The notes under the pieces were generated by a model, which did no database searches, was not told where the DNA came from, and saw only the letters and a list, made by a program, of their open reading frames with translations. The translations under genes and the position numbers were made by a program. From the NCBI GenBank assembly GCA_028023455.1, contig JAQFVV010006354.1, forward strand, positions 126,001 through 190,000: a stretch of DNA of 64,000 nt, read 5' to 3'. The stretch is from Epiperipatus broadwayi. Lineage: Eukaryota > Onychophora > Udeonychophora > Euonychophora > Peripatidae. Positions 13,569-26,208 of the stretch are shown piece after piece (position 1 is the first letter of the stretch; each line of letters starts with the position of its first letter).

Positions 13569-14798
13569 GACTTACATCTTTATGCAACTATTTACATCAA
13601 TGAGAACTTCTGACTCACTTATGCTTAGCAATTAAACTTTTAATTTACATCAATGTATTATATTATTTAAATTTCCACTTAGTTATTGCAAACATATTTT
13701 TCTTTCTTGTTCAGGTTTTGTATTAATTTTATTAGTTTTAAAATGTGGGTTCAATTTTCAATTACATTTTCTTCATTACACATTATATTATTTTTTTACT
13801 TCATTCCATATAACACTGATCTTTCATAAATTTTGATATTTTTGTATGCATATAAATTATATTTATATCTAGACTACACTTTATAATTATGTTGTTCATT
13901 TTATCGTATAAAAATTATAAGATTAACATAAGTAATAGAACCAAGGTTAAACCACCCTTTGATAATGCATTCCATTCATCCTTTCTTTATTTTATTTTCA
14001 TCATTGATCTCATTTTTATTTCCATCTGGTATAAATAAAATAATCTTAAATATTACATTTGTTTTATATTTACTTCCGTTTCACATGAAACAAGTTTTCA
14101 AACCTTAGATAAGATATTATAATCTTTTTTTAAATGCAACTATCTATTTGATGCCTACCTTACTTTTTTTTATAATTAAAAATTCCATAGATAAGAAACT
14201 GATTTTTAGTACAGTAAAATATTACCGATGTGCTGTCATGGTAAGTAGTCATTTTCTCTTCATGATGCTATATTAATATCCAGACTTTTACATTAAGCCC
14301 TTACGGATATTAATACCTTTATTTGTGGAAATTTTTCACATTATGATATCTAAAGCTACATATATGGGGGTCATGTAGACTAACCTCATTATGTTTCCCC
14401 GTCAGTTCTTCAGGAATTTATAACTTAAGTACTTTAATTATATCCTGGAATGATAACTTATCTAAACTTAAAAAGGTATTGTTGGCATCCATCACCCCAA
14501 TAAATCAGCATAACAATATTATCTTTCCATTAATTGTCATCTTGCTACTGTCATATTGATGTGTTAGAAAACAAAGTATATATATAATTTGACAATCGTC
14601 AATATTTACTACCATATATTAAAACTGAGATTAAAATTTTATTAATGTTATTATCTACTTTTATGCTTCACACATCTAATCCTTTCATATAGTTTTTCTT
14701 AAAACATCATTATCATACATTTTGTTATCATTATTATTATATCTCTCGGTTCTTTAGCATGACAGTATATTAATTATTAATGACTTCATACACTAGAG
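13569..14798 (+). repeat. Repeat R, copy a, second part (R2a, left of hAT E1)
   Basis: Direct repeat of 30871-32125 in copy b. Both open with a CATCTTTATGCAACTATTT block and remain alignable, with small indels, up to the CACTAGAG at 14791-14798. There it is interrupted by hAT element E1, while copy b runs on without interruption. No coding frame. Confidence 0.85.
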
Positions 14799-15984
14799 CA
14801 GTGTTTCCCAACCTGTGGTAAGCGTACCACCAGTGGTACGCGAGTTGCTGTTTTGGTGGTACACGAAAAACAATCAATAATGGCGGACTTAAAAAAAAAT
14901 TAAATCATAAAAATATCATAGAAATGTTTTTTCCTATAATTCATAAAAATTATTTTAATTAATAATATTATACGGTAAAGTTGTTAATATGTACAGTCGA
15001 TAACGATCTTTAATGTTAATGATAAAATTGAAAGTATGATTAAGAAATTAGATTTTTGGAAACAGTGTATCGAAAACAATCAACCAGAAGTATTCAAAAT
15101 TCTACATATTTTTTTGTTTGAAAATAAGGTTAGTCTGTCTCAAGGTATACGAGAAAATATAATAGCACATTTAACAGGATTAAAATTGTCTTTCATGGAA
15201 TATTTTCCAAAACCTGAAAACACAAATGAGAATTGGATTTCAAACCCCTTCTATGAAAAAAATTTAGAAAAAGCTACATCATTATCAATAAACGATAAAG
15301 AAAATTTAATAGAATTAACATGTGACAGAACTTTACAAGTAGAATTCAAATGATACAATCGAATTAATTTTTGGTTAAACATTAAAGAATATGAACAACT
15401 TTCTGAGAACGCTCTTAAATTATTATTACCGTTTACTAGTACGGAATTAGTAGAAAGAGCTTTTTCTTCATATATTTTTTTAAAAAATAAGTATCGAAAC
15501 AGATCAAACGCATCTTTTGAACCAAATTTCAAAAAATTATGTTCTTCGAAACAAGCACAAGGATCTCTTTAAATTTATTTTACAAAAATTTTTGATTATG
15601 ATAAGAAAATATATTAATTGGTTTTTTATAATTTTGTGTTTTTATTAAAACCATTTATTAGTAAATGAAATATGACAAAATAGTAGATAAATATAAACTT
15701 TGAACAAGCACATACATATATATATATATGTTACAGTGAGTTTATAATTTTAGTGAGTTTATAATCCGGCATGACGTTTACATGTGTTTCAATGTAATTT
15801 GTCTCATTATGTGCTGTGAATACATACATGGTCATTTTATAATATTTATAATGCAAATAAAATAACACACTCGCTATAACAAATTTCACGAAATATGATC
15901 ATTTTTACGAAGTGGTACAATTTAGCGTGATGTACTACCAAGTGGTATGCAAGCCAAAAAAGGTTGGGAAACGCTGCACTAGAG
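14791..15984 (+). mobile_element. hAT transposon E1 with 8-bp target duplication
   Basis: The element spans 14799-15976 (1178 bp). Termini are CAGTGTTTCCCAACC on the left and GGTTGGGAAACGCTG on the right, inverted repeats with one mismatch. It is flanked by the 8-bp direct repeat CACTAGAG (14791-14798 and 15977-15984). An 8-bp duplication and CAG-type ends are diagnostic of the hAT superfamily. The empty site survives in R copy b, where a single CACTAGAG (32118-32125) is followed directly by the same flank. It carries only the C-terminal part of the transposase, so it is an internally deleted copy. Confidence 0.96.
15036..15572 (+). pseudogene. hAT transposase C-terminal fragment (ZBED5/FAM200-like)
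   Basis: The frame opens MIKKLDFWKQCIENNQPEVF and continues in one frame to a TAA at 15570-15572, with a single in-frame TGA at 15351-15353. After the stop it reads NFWLNIKEYEQLSENALKLL, then LPFTSTELVERAFSS and LKNKYRNR. That is the C-terminal hAT dimerisation domain as found in ZBED5/FAM200-type transposases ('LSEKALKILLPFATTYLCE-FS-L--K-KYRNRL'). About 178 residues remain of a protein usually over 600. The BED zinc finger and the first catalytic aspartate are gone. It lies within the E1 termini and could not act alone. The single stop and otherwise open frame suggest moderately recent decay. Confidence 0.9.
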
Positions 15985-17570
15985 CATACAATAAATTAAT
16001 TTACAATTTTGTTTTGTTACATTACAATAAAACTTTAAAGAATTATTTTACCCATTTTCAATCTTATCTTTTCTTCACACTCATTACGTTCTAATCTTAA
16101 ATATATCTTTTAAAATTATTAACTTAAAATAAACATTAAAATATAATGCATCCAACTGTGTATCTTAATTAACTTAAGATTGACTTAATAGCTATTGTTG
16201 GCACTTGTATAAATTAATATTCAATGGAAAAAAAATATTGTTTGAGTTTTTCTTTCCTCTTTGTGATTCCTTCTCACATACTTTAATATGATAGATAGTC
16301 AATACCTTCTACTCAACCTTTTAAAATGATGCAATAATAATAATAAACTGAAATCTCTAACGGTGCTGCTCTTTCAGACACTTTTCGTTAGTTATATATC
16401 AGAATTTTTTATACACAACTATTAGACAAATTGATGGAATTGGCAAATCAAACAATCAAGTCAAACATATTCATTTAAATGTTAATCCTTTAAAGTACCG
16501 ATTACAAATCATTTTACTTAAATCCTTCATTTTGACTCTATATTTTATACACATATTTCTTTTCTTTATGAGAAATATGCATCAGTTTCTTGAAATTAAG
16601 TCTCATAATATAATTTACAATCTATCTGACCGATCTAAGTTTATTATCTCCTCTTCTAGACTTCTCTGATGTTTACGTTATTTACTTTAATATAACTTGT
16701 TATGAAAAATAGAAGACTTATCTCGCCTGTATACTTTTATTTATTACTCAATAATAAACATCTATTATTCTATTCATTTGATTAAAATTACTGTTGTAAA
16801 ATATTATACATATATCATTCAATAGTAATATTATGTTTTTAATTTGAACATTATAAGTTACTTTAACTAATAGCACATTATTTTCTTCAACTTCTCCTTT
16901 CCATTATCCATTATATTAAAGTTCTATATTTTTTCTGGCTTAACTCATGAAAGTTAACTATTCTGATCTTGGTTTAGGGTTTTTTTTTAAATTAAACTAT
17001 CACTTAAGTTTGTTTGTTTTTTAATAAGTAAATAAAGCAGAGATAAATCGAAAAATGTTTTACTTACGTGATGATTGTCCATTTTTTTCATTACTTACAC
17101 TGAATCACTTTTATCCTTATCCATTTTTTGTTAATAGTAATAATATTTACTGGCAACATTTTCTGTAATAGCATTTTTGAAATTGTAAATTGAGTTACCT
17201 AAATTATTCCATTATTTAGTTACTTTTATTAAGCACATTATTTTGATTCCATTAAGATAAATTAACTTATGGTTATATAAAGCCAAATCTTTTTATAATG
17301 TTATGAATTTTATCAATATTTTATACCACTATTTAATTTACTTACTCCTTGTTTTTATTTTTATATCGTCTGTCAAATCTGTCAAAATTTTCTCCAACAG
17401 TACATGAAAATTTTCTCCATATTTTTGATTGGTCAATAACTTAAAAGTTGTTGCATATTTTTTCTCTCTTTTTTTTTAAATATTTAACTTGTTATGTCAA
17501 AATTTAACTTAAAAACTTAACAACTATTTTAAAACTGATTAAATCTAAATAACAATTCAATGGAAACTTA
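15985..17570 (+). repeat. Repeat R, copy a, second part continued (R2a, right of hAT E1)
   Basis: Aligns to 32126-33096 plus 35833-36530 of copy b. The TTAT at 16911-16914 is the uninterrupted form of the site where element B sits in copy b. Similarity to copy b ends near 17570/36530, where copy b runs into a 55-bp tandem duplication and a Penelope-like element. No coding frame. Confidence 0.85.
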
Positions 17571-18356
17571 AAATTTATTTATTTATTTATTCAGCTTTAT
17601 AGAAATATTTGAACAAAACATTTAAAATCAATGATTTTTTTAGCATTATAATTATATTAAAATATATTATTAAAATTTATTTACAGATATATAAAACAAA
17701 ATGACCACAAATTAAAAAAGGGTGTATTTATAGTCTCTTTTAATGTCTCTATTTAAAGTTATTTATTAAACTATTACTGCCAGATATATCTTTAAATTTA
17801 AAATTTTGGACTATCTAATATGGTGGATCAAATAAAAGATTACAATAATCTCCCTCCCACATAGAAAACAAAATTTTGAATTTAATATTTTTCTTTAAAC
17901 TTTATTTAGTACAATATAGGTTAGACAATATAAGGCAAAAATTTTTGATTACTGCATCATAAGAAAACATCCAGTTTATCTCCTACCTTAGATATTATTT
18001 TTATTCTTGTAATTTTATCAATTATACAATTATAGTCAACTAACAGTTATTTAATATTTTTATTCATTTTTCTGGTAGGTATGGGATCAAACTAAAATAG
18101 TATAGACACATAATCAAATTAAAATAAGCTTTATAACTCCCTCTTAATACTAACTTAAATTCTTAAAAAAAATATTATCTTCTAAGAATTACTTTGATTA
18201 AAATAAACTTTTTTCCTGAAAAACAAATTTTATTTTACACTAAATCCTCTTTTCTATTACTACTTCTTGATGAATATTAGAAAAACCAACATATTTCCCT
18301 GTTCAGTGACAAATTTAATTTTACACCTAAATTAATCACTAAATAACTTTATAAAA
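17571..18356. other. AT-rich sequence between R2a and gag-like pseudogene
   Basis: No frame longer than chance. It may be the decayed 3' side of the gag-like element to its right, which is on the minus strand. Confidence 0.4.
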
Positions 18357-19532
18357 TTATAATGAATTATATAAAATTGATTCATCAAAGCTAGTCTTCA
18401 ATTTACAATTATTCTTTTCCTGAAAAGAATTGCTTATTCCACTATTTTTACATTGATCAAATACACTCCCTTTCTGAAATATAGATTTCATTTTGCAATT
18501 AATCTTTACTTCTTCTATCACAAATTTTTGTTTAAGATCATAGAAATTATACCAATTCATTTTTTCCCTCAATCTCATTTTACAATTGATTTTATTACCA
18601 CATAACCCTACATAATCATATGATAGATCATACAAAGTTAAATTATCATACTCACTTATTATTTTATATTTATCTCCATGGGCAAATGACAAACAACTAT
18701 TATTATTGTGTAAATCAATCGAAATGGATTTTTCTGGAAAACAATTTTTATTTTATAATGAATTTTATTATTCATCTGCATGATTTTATCAGTATCCATC
18801 AAATTAAATAATAAGTTTTCATTGATAAAGAGCTTCAATTTGCAATTTATTCTATCATTCTCAACTGGATTTTGACCAAGTAAATATTGATCAGATATAC
18901 TATGTGGATGTAAAATATTTTTCATTTTACATTTTATTTTTGAATCTCTTAAGATTTCTTTTTCACAATTAAACTATATTTATTTTCATCCTTGGTTTCA
19001 TTTTACAAGAAATCATACTATTTAATCTTTCTCTTCTATCAACACCAAAAGTAAGAACTATTTTTTTCATATTAGTTTTTTTTTCACTTAATAATTTCTT
19101 TTCGATTAAAAAATTATCCTTTTTCTTCAAGATTTTCACCCTTATACTATGTTTATTACTTTCTTTTGGTATCTCTTAAATGTTCATCTATCCTAGATTC
19201 AAACTTATGGCTATCTACCATTTCACCTTTTACAATACTTATATCATCTAAACAATTTTTCATTTCATCAACACTACTCTTAACTTTTTTATTAACATCT
19301 AATTTTTTATTACGAACGTCTCTCATATCATCAAAACTTTTTTTATATGATCTCTCATATCATCTAATTTTTTACTAAACTCTGCTAAAAAATTTAACTT
19401 ATATTTTTGCATTTCATCTAATTTTTTATTCATATCCTACATAATTTTCATTATCATATTAAAGTTAATATTGCTCTCTGAGCTCTTAAAACTTGCAACT
19501 TTCTCTAACACTTTTTCTTTAATATCACTCAT
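18357..19532 (-). pseudogene. Gag-like coiled-coil protein remnant with repeated INCK motif
   Basis: Minus strand from an ATG at 19530-19532. The first part begins MSDIKEKVLEKVASF, then after one stop gives alternating blocks such as NKKLDEMQKYKL and KKLDDMRDHIKK, a heptad-like pattern typical of a coiled coil. A one-base frameshift lies near 19338. Downstream (about 18930-18357) the frame holds a motif INCKMK or INCKLK recurring roughly every 30-35 residues at least four times. Coiled-coil N-terminal proteins of this type occur as gag in some animal LTR elements, which is why I call it gag-like. There is no CCHC zinc knuckle or capsid signature, so the family assignment is an inference. Stops and frameshifts make it a pseudogene. 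Confidence 0.5.
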
Positions 19533-20360
19533 TCTGCCAGAAATAGATATTTTTTTCACTATGTAATTAAAATATTACTAATTTTATATTATCATTAAAA
19601 TATTTCTTCACCATGTCACAAGTCACATATATCTGAGTATCTCCTAACATCCACCAAATACTATGTCTAGATGTTATGTCATATTTTTTAATTTACCATT
19701 TTTAAACTCCTATTATTACTATTATCATTTTTTTTAAAACTTCACTCCTTCATTATCACTTTGCTTTATTTCTCTTTTCAAATCACACTCACACTAGTCA
19801 TATTTATTATTTTAGTATGCATCCCAAAATATTAATATACTCTATCCAAAAGTAAGGGCATAAGTCACATGTCATTTCTATTTTTAATCATAGACCATAT
19901 ATATTAAGTTTATTTTAAAAGAACTTTTTACTTTTTATGATGGTCTAATAATATCTGACCTCTTAATATAAAACATTAATATTTGCACTTTGAAAAAGAT
20001 AACATAACCTAATAACATAGATAACTAAAGTTTTACTTTTTTTTAATATTATACATAACTACTATAGTCCCTCATTATTTTAAATAAGATTGTGAACATG
20101 GGCACCAAGACCATCTAGTTATCATTCATATCCAACTTACTCATTATGAATTAAAACCATTTCCTTAATACCATATCTCTCTATACCTATCAATCTCTCA
20201 TCCTAATTTCACCCTTTTATATAAACAGTACACTTCAACAAATCAGGTCTACAAATTAAAATTTTAAAAAAAGTATTACCCTAAAGCCATAACCTTTTAT
20301 AACTATTGTGCCCACCATGTTGAGGCACCAAGAACTCATAATTTACTTTAACCTGTCTGA
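19533..20360. other. AT-rich sequence between gag-like remnant and R copy b
   Basis: No gene seen. A less AT-rich stretch at 20310-20340 contains GCCCACCATGTTGAGGCACC. Read on the minus strand this gives TGGTGCCTCAACATGG just outside R1b, which could be a primer-binding site if R1b is a 5' LTR. That is speculative. Confidence 0.35.
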
Positions 20361-20794
20361 TCCCAACTTTCACATATATCCACTAAATAACTTTAACGAA
20401 TCTTCAGCCTAATTCAAACAATGAATTATATAAAAACATTAATTCATGAGATTCAATAATTGACTATAAACATCTATTACATAATATCTAAGGTAGATTT
20501 AAGATACAGTTACAATAGACTGGTTTTAACATTAATAAAATCCATAGAATATATCTCCCAATGGTATGTCAAATAAATTACTTAAAAAATTAATAAAATC
20601 CAATATATTCTAACATTCTTCATAATAAATAATACTATCTTATGTATAACTCAAGATTCTTAATTATTCCCGTACAATAAAATAGTAATTCCTGCATTTA
20701 AGATAATTGAATAATAAGAAGGATTTTATTAAGCTCCAACTATCTTAATAATAACCACAGTTAACATTACAATACAATTTTGATCAATTTCTTA
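20361..20794 (+). repeat. Repeat R, copy b, first part (R1b, left of element C)
   Basis: Aligns to 7878-8316 and stops exactly at CTTA (20791-20794), where element C begins. The repeat resumes at 26209. Confidence 0.9.
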
Positions 20795-21271
20795 TGAAGC
20801 AGCAAAATCTGTTATACATATTTTGCTTCACTGTCTGGTGATATTAGGAACCTACAACCAGAGGTTCAAACCTATGTATATATTTGTTAATCACTAGGCA
20901 GTATAAATACACATATACGCACGATTACTTTCCCCTCTTTTGTTAGTTAAGCATTATTTTGATTACATAATATTAGTTTAATTCGTAAATATTTTAATTT
21001 CCACCAACGTAAATAGTCGTGTATGTATGTGTATATATCACAGATAGCTGCAAATATTATAATTATATTTTATTAAATATTTTGTTTCTTTTCATTTATA
21101 ATTCGTGTATTATTTTATTTAAGCAGACATAATACCAGAGAATGTTCTGGAGAGTAATTAACATAACTGAAATTTGAAAACAAAAGAATGTACCTTGTTT
21201 AAATTTAATATGTCGTTAGTAACGTAGATTTATTTTAAAAGATCTTCCGTTAATGGAAAATATATCTCTTG

Positions 21272-21297
21272 AATCTATTTCCAACTTGAAATAGATT
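21272..21297. other. Hairpin I of element C
   Basis: AATCTATTTC (21272-21281) pairs perfectly with GAAATAGATT (21288-21297) around a 6-nt loop, about 0.48 kb from the TGAA end. That is where B has a 30-bp palindrome. Confidence 0.8.
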
Positions 21298-22043
21298 GAA
21301 GAATACTCTCTTGAACTTATCTTGTTGACATCTTTAAAATATAATCATTAACAATGGATAAGTGCAGTCAAATCAATTAATGCACATCCGGGTCTCGATA
21401 GCGGCAGGGCAAATAGAAAGTTCTAGAAGATTCTGGTGGCATATAAATACAACCCAAAATTTTGCGCTAATCACTCTGCGCTTGGAAGGTGTTGCAGAAC
21501 GAACCTGCATCACTCAAGTTTTTAAAATATGTCTTCTGAGTAGTGGAAAAAATGTATTTTGTCAGTCTTTTCAAGATCGCCTCCATACCACTATGCTGTT
21601 ATGCCATTGCCACTTAATCAAATGTTAATTTAACTCTTAAAAGATGCCAACCATTATTTCTACAGAGATTTGCATTGCTAACTATGTTTTTCCAAATTAT
21701 TTTTCCATATGTGTATACTCTTATACACATCAAGTCTTCAAATAACAGAAGGTAATCATGTCTCTGCTGCTAATATGACCACTTAAAACCTTCATCTATT
21801 TATTTTAATTTGTTTAAAATAAAATGTAACTCTCTGTCTATTTCATAGTCGGTGATGTAGTGCTTATTATCATAAATCTCATACAGTAACAACTTTCTCT
21901 GTGTAAAATATAATGTGCGAATCTATAATTTTTATTTTCTAAATGTATTTGCTGGGTTTCACTCTTGCTATCTTATTATTTTAAATACAGCAAACTTTTA
22001 ATTTTATTTTATGTTTGATTATATTTTATTTAATATGCTAGTA

Positions 22044-22150
22044 ATTCAATCTAGTGAACCGATCTTATCTTTATTTTTTATTCCCCATTATGGAGTCTTA
22101 AATACTTAAATGTAAGCTTTCTTACCAAACTAAAAGTCACTTGATTGAAT
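22044..22150. other. Long-range hairpin II of element C
   Basis: ATTCAATCTAGTGA (22044-22057) pairs with TCACTTGATTGAAT (22137-22150), 13 of 14 positions, loop about 79 nt. It starts 1.25 kb from the TGAA end. Confidence 0.75.
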
Positions 22151-22317
22151 AATGTTACTAAATTGTTTTATGTGTTTAATGGCAGACTATCCACTGCCAT
22201 ATTTAAGATATTAATTTATTACTATTTTAGGTTGTGATCTGATACTCAGTGTCAGCTGCGGGATGGCATTATTTCTAGCTTAATTTCTAGAAATATGCCA
22301 TTTCCGCAGCCACACTC

Positions 22318-22465
22318 AAGCCTTTAAGCATTCTTTCTACAATAAATCCTAGAAAGATTGTTAACTCGGAGTTAAGTCTTCTTTCTACGCTGAAATGTAG
22401 AAAGAGTGTTAACTCGGAGTTAAGCCTTTTTTCTATGATAAAACCTAGAAAGAGTGTAAACTTGG
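22318..22465. repeat. Three ~48-bp tandem hairpin units
   Basis: Three imperfect units each contain a small hairpin of the form TTTCTAC...GTAGAAA followed by GTTAACTCGGAGTTAAG or a variant. They lie just inside the left terminal repeat of element D. Subterminal repeats of this kind often serve as transposase-binding sites, but that role is inferred. Confidence 0.75.
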
Positions 22466-23099
22466 CTTAGCAGCTAATGGTGTGGCTTTTTCCGATGCTA
22501 AAGCAGAGGAAAATGCTGTAGTTGTTTGTGCCATCCACTACATTGTAATGCTGTGTTATGTATTTTATGTAACAATATTGTACGAGGGTGTGTTAAGTTG
22601 ATCATGTCAAAATTATTTAAATTTTCATTGGGGCTTTTTTTAAAATACAAATTGATGTACTGTTACCTTTTAACAATTTTAACAGTGTCATGATTGTTCT
22701 TCATAAAGCTGTAAGCCTCCTAAATTCTTGATTAGGGTGGGGTACGATAATTTTTTTGATGATCACGCTTTGAGTGACGTTTTAGCAAGAAATTTTTTGA
22801 GACCAAGAATATAACTAATTCGAACACAGAAAACTTGAAAAGATGGGAATTGCCAAACATGGAAGCTGGTGCTGGAACATTTCTATAGCAGAAAAACATC
22901 CTGATGAAAGAAAAGATATGATTGTGTGGCAAATATATGCAGACTTGAGGTCCAAAAACATCTTTTGACTTTCATTTGTAAGTCTCTTTGTTGCCAGTAG
23001 AAATGTTCACTTCGTAAATGGCAGCTTGTTTGAGGGATTCCAAATGGCCTTCATCAAATGTAAAATAAAAGTAACTTAAATTTTTATTTAAACATACAT

Positions 23100-24375
23100 C
23101 CCTTCTCCCAATAATTATTGTCAGCAATCAAATATAAAATAAAAGAAGTAACTAATTTTTTTATTTAAACATACCCAAAAAAACCCCAGTTCTCCCAATA
23201 ATTGTTGTCGGCAATCAAATGTAAAATAATAGTAATGTAAATTATTCTTTAATCATACAGAAAAAAAACCCTCCCACTAATTGTTGTTGGCAATCAAATG
23301 TAAACCAATAAAAGTAAGTTAAATTATTTTTTAAACATAACCCAAATTACTATTTGAACATACACCAAAAAGCACCCTCTTGTCAATAAAAATTAAAGAA
23401 ACAACTATTATTGTCCCATTGTCAAAAATATTATTTGGGAAACCAAAATAATTTATAAATGATAGAAAGTCAAATCGGTTGTCAAGCAAATGTAACCAAT
23501 AAAAGTAAATTAAATATTTATTTAAACATACATAAAAAACCCCTTTCTCCCAATAATTGTTGTCGGCAATCAAATGTAAAATAAAAGTAATGTAAATTTT
23601 TATTTAATTATAACCCAAAAACACCCCTCCCACTAATTATTGCCAATCAAATGTACACCACTAAAAGTAACGTAAACTATTATTTAAACATACACCCCTT
23701 CTCCCAATAATTGTTGTCAACAATCATACACAAAAAAACATCCCTCCCAATAATTATTGTCAATCAAATGTAAAACAATAAAAGTAAGACTGTAAATTAT
23801 TATTTAAACATAATCCAAATTACTATTTGAACAAACATCAAAAAACACCCTCATGTCAATAAAAATTAAAGAAATAACTATTAATATCCCATTATCAAAA
23901 ATATTATTTGTGGAACCAAAACCATAATTTATAAACGAAAGAAAGTCAAATTGGTTGTCAATCAAATGTAACCAATAAGAGTAACTTAAATTTTTATTTA
24001 AACATACACACAAAACAAAAAAAACACTTCTCCCAATAATTGTTGTTGGCAATCAAATGTACACCACTAAAAGTAACTTAAATTATTATTTAATCATACA
24101 CAAAAACACCCCTCCCACTAATTATTGTCAATCAAATGTAAACCTATAAAAGTAATGTAAATTATTATTTAAAGATGCATCAAAAAACCCGTTCTTTCTT
24201 TAATTTTGTCAATCAAATTTTAAAAAACAGTAATACTATTTAAAAAACACAAATTACTATTTGAACATACTCCAAAAAAGACCCTCTTGTCAATAAAAAT
24301 TTACAAAAACAACTATTATTATCCCATTGTCAAAAATATTATTTGGGAAAAATAATTTCGAAATGAAAGAAAGTA
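23100..24375. repeat. AT-rich minisatellite array with higher-order period
   Basis: Repeated units share the blocks CAATAATTGTTGTCGGCAAT, CAAATGTAAA and TAAAAGTAA, with unit sizes around 90-110 bp. A longer block beginning AAATTACTATTTGAACA recurs near 23345, 23818 and 24250, giving a higher-order period of roughly 430-480 bp. Two similar minus-strand open frames (23331-23573 and 23804-24052) are simply two copies of this unit and are not genes. Confidence 0.85.
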
Positions 24376-26208
24376 AAATTTGTAAACCAAAAAAAATGTC
24401 TATATTAATAGAGAATCGCTAGCCCATTTATGTTATATTAATGTGTTTTTGCTTAGAAATAATGCCATCCTGTGGCTGACATGAAGGATCCGATCACAAC
24501 ACTATTTTAATGCTATTAATTTAATGAATTTTAATATTACATAAAATAAGGCTTCATGACCTTATGTTTATTAATAATCAATCATTCTCATCCCATGCTA
24601 TCCACCGTGATAATTTTATTATGTAATTTTTCTCCTAGTTAAGCGTACTCTTATTTGTTTAATGAAGGGAACTACATATTCCCTCTTTTTATGTTTGACT
24701 TTCTAATTAATATTTAAGGTCAATTGTGTACCTTTAAGGATGGGTTAAATTTTGTCATGTCATTACACTAGATCTTATTAATTTATGAGGGCCTTCATTA
24801 CGGACCTGATTTCTATTAGCATTGCTTATCCTTGATAACATTACAAAATTCATATATCTTGCTTTGTCAAACTAATATCCGGAGGTCCCATATCATTTCA
24901 TAAAGGCATATTTCATAATGGAGTTTGTAAGCACTGACTCCAGGATTTTCTCGTGTTGTAGTTAGACTGCATGGGATAACATCAGAAATCCAAACCATGG
25001 AATCCCTACCAACTATTTCTTTAGGTGCCATCTGTCATATGTACAGGCAAGTTTCTCATTCATTTAAATTGATGAAGCCTCTCATTCTAAAATCGGACTC
25101 AACCTCTCTGGTGTTACGTTGGTCAGCACTGCAATTATTAATTAATACTTTATATTTCCCACTATTAATCTATAACTTGTAATGTGATTTTGTAAACCAT
25201 CCTATTTTTTTTCTTTTTTATATCTTATAAGTTAGAAAGATAATGTTAAAGCTAATTTAAGCTATCCACCCATGCATTGAACAATCTTTAGATACACTAT
25301 GTAATAACTTCCAATAAATGCTGTCAAATCAGAATTATTTGATAAAATACACAAATAATCATTTTTTTTAAATGATTGATGAAGTATAATTAATGACTGA
25401 ATAAACTTTGTAATTTATGAAATCTTTTCATGTATGGTTAGAATAATCTAACAAAATGGAATTGTGTAAATTAAATTCCATTTATCTGTATTAAGTAATG
25501 TCAGTTATTTTCTATTGAATAAATCATGGCATTCAAAATCTAAAATTGTAAATTTGATATCTTTCATTAGCATATTAAGCCACATCGTCTTGTTTATTTA
25601 TTGATTTTATTCATATATGTTCTAATATGTAATCTATAGAATACACAAATCACTACCAATAATTATGTGAAACCCAGATGTTATTAATTATTGGTAAATA
25701 GATTCACCGGTGTATTTAATCAAAGTATATTACCCATGTTTATTTATTCAAATACTAACCGATTATCATTATAAATAAATTATTAACTTTTTAATAAATC
25801 ATTATTGGGTGTTTCATATCTTCCATGCACATCATCAATTAGATTATATATCATAGAGTCCATTGATTTTAAGCCAATTTATTACATTTATATTTGTTAA
25901 TGATTTGTAGCAAAATAATAATAGAAGTATAAGATAGTACATCCTATTAGGTTTCAAAGTCATATGGCACCAATATTTCCCTGTAGATCTCTTGTTTCTC
26001 TCCTGTGTCTCCAGGACTGGAATTATTAAATTTAATTTGTTATCATCAGAAATGTTGTTCATAATGTTATAGTTTTAGAGAAGGGTAAATAGGGCAGAAT
26101 CCACAATTACTCTTGACCTGTGTATCTTGGGCATGAGTGAATTTAAGGCACTTTTGCCTAGATTCTGATTCTTGTTAAATGAATATACAATTCGGACCAG
26201 TACACTTA

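Larger units (their letters stand above)
22221..24509. mobile_element. Element D: Mutator-like (MULE) non-autonomous transposon, 9-bp target duplication
   Basis: Spans 22230-24500 inside element C. The ends are inverted repeats of about 50 bp: left GTTGTGATCTGATACTCAG..., right ...GGATCCGATCACAAC. Both arms include the block GGATGGCATTATTTCTA or its near complement. It is flanked by the 9-bp direct repeat ACTATTTTA (22221-22229 and 24501-24509). Nine-base duplications with long inverted termini point to the Mutator superfamily. No transposase is present. The interior holds three tandem hairpin units (22318-22465) and a long AT-rich tandem array (23100-24375). Superfamily assignment is from duplication length and terminal structure only. 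Confidence 0.8.
20791..26208 (-). mobile_element. Element C: TG...CA element with 4-bp target duplication, split by element D
   Basis: Begins TGAAGCAGCAAAATCTG at 20795 and ends GGACCAGTACA at 26204, flanked by CTTA on both sides (20791-20794 and 26205-26208). R copy a has a single CTTA (8313-8316) with the two flanks joined, so the insertion is exact. Total length is 5410 bp. Removing the nested Mutator-like element D and its duplication leaves about 3.13 kb, close to A, B and F. A block reading GTCATGTCATTACACTAGAT (near 24756-24775) aligns with corresponding blocks in B and A. Hairpins lie at 21272-21297 and 22044-22150. No coding frame. The most likely identity is a solo LTR in minus orientation. 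Confidence 0.8.

Noticed and set aside
23331-24052. Two similar minus-strand frames suggesting a duplicated gene
   Set aside because: They are two units of the minisatellite array inside element D; the similarity is explained by tandem repetition.
23100-24375. CRISPR-like array
   Set aside because: Units are degenerate and AT-rich with no constant repeat and unique-spacer pattern; the context is a eukaryotic transposon.
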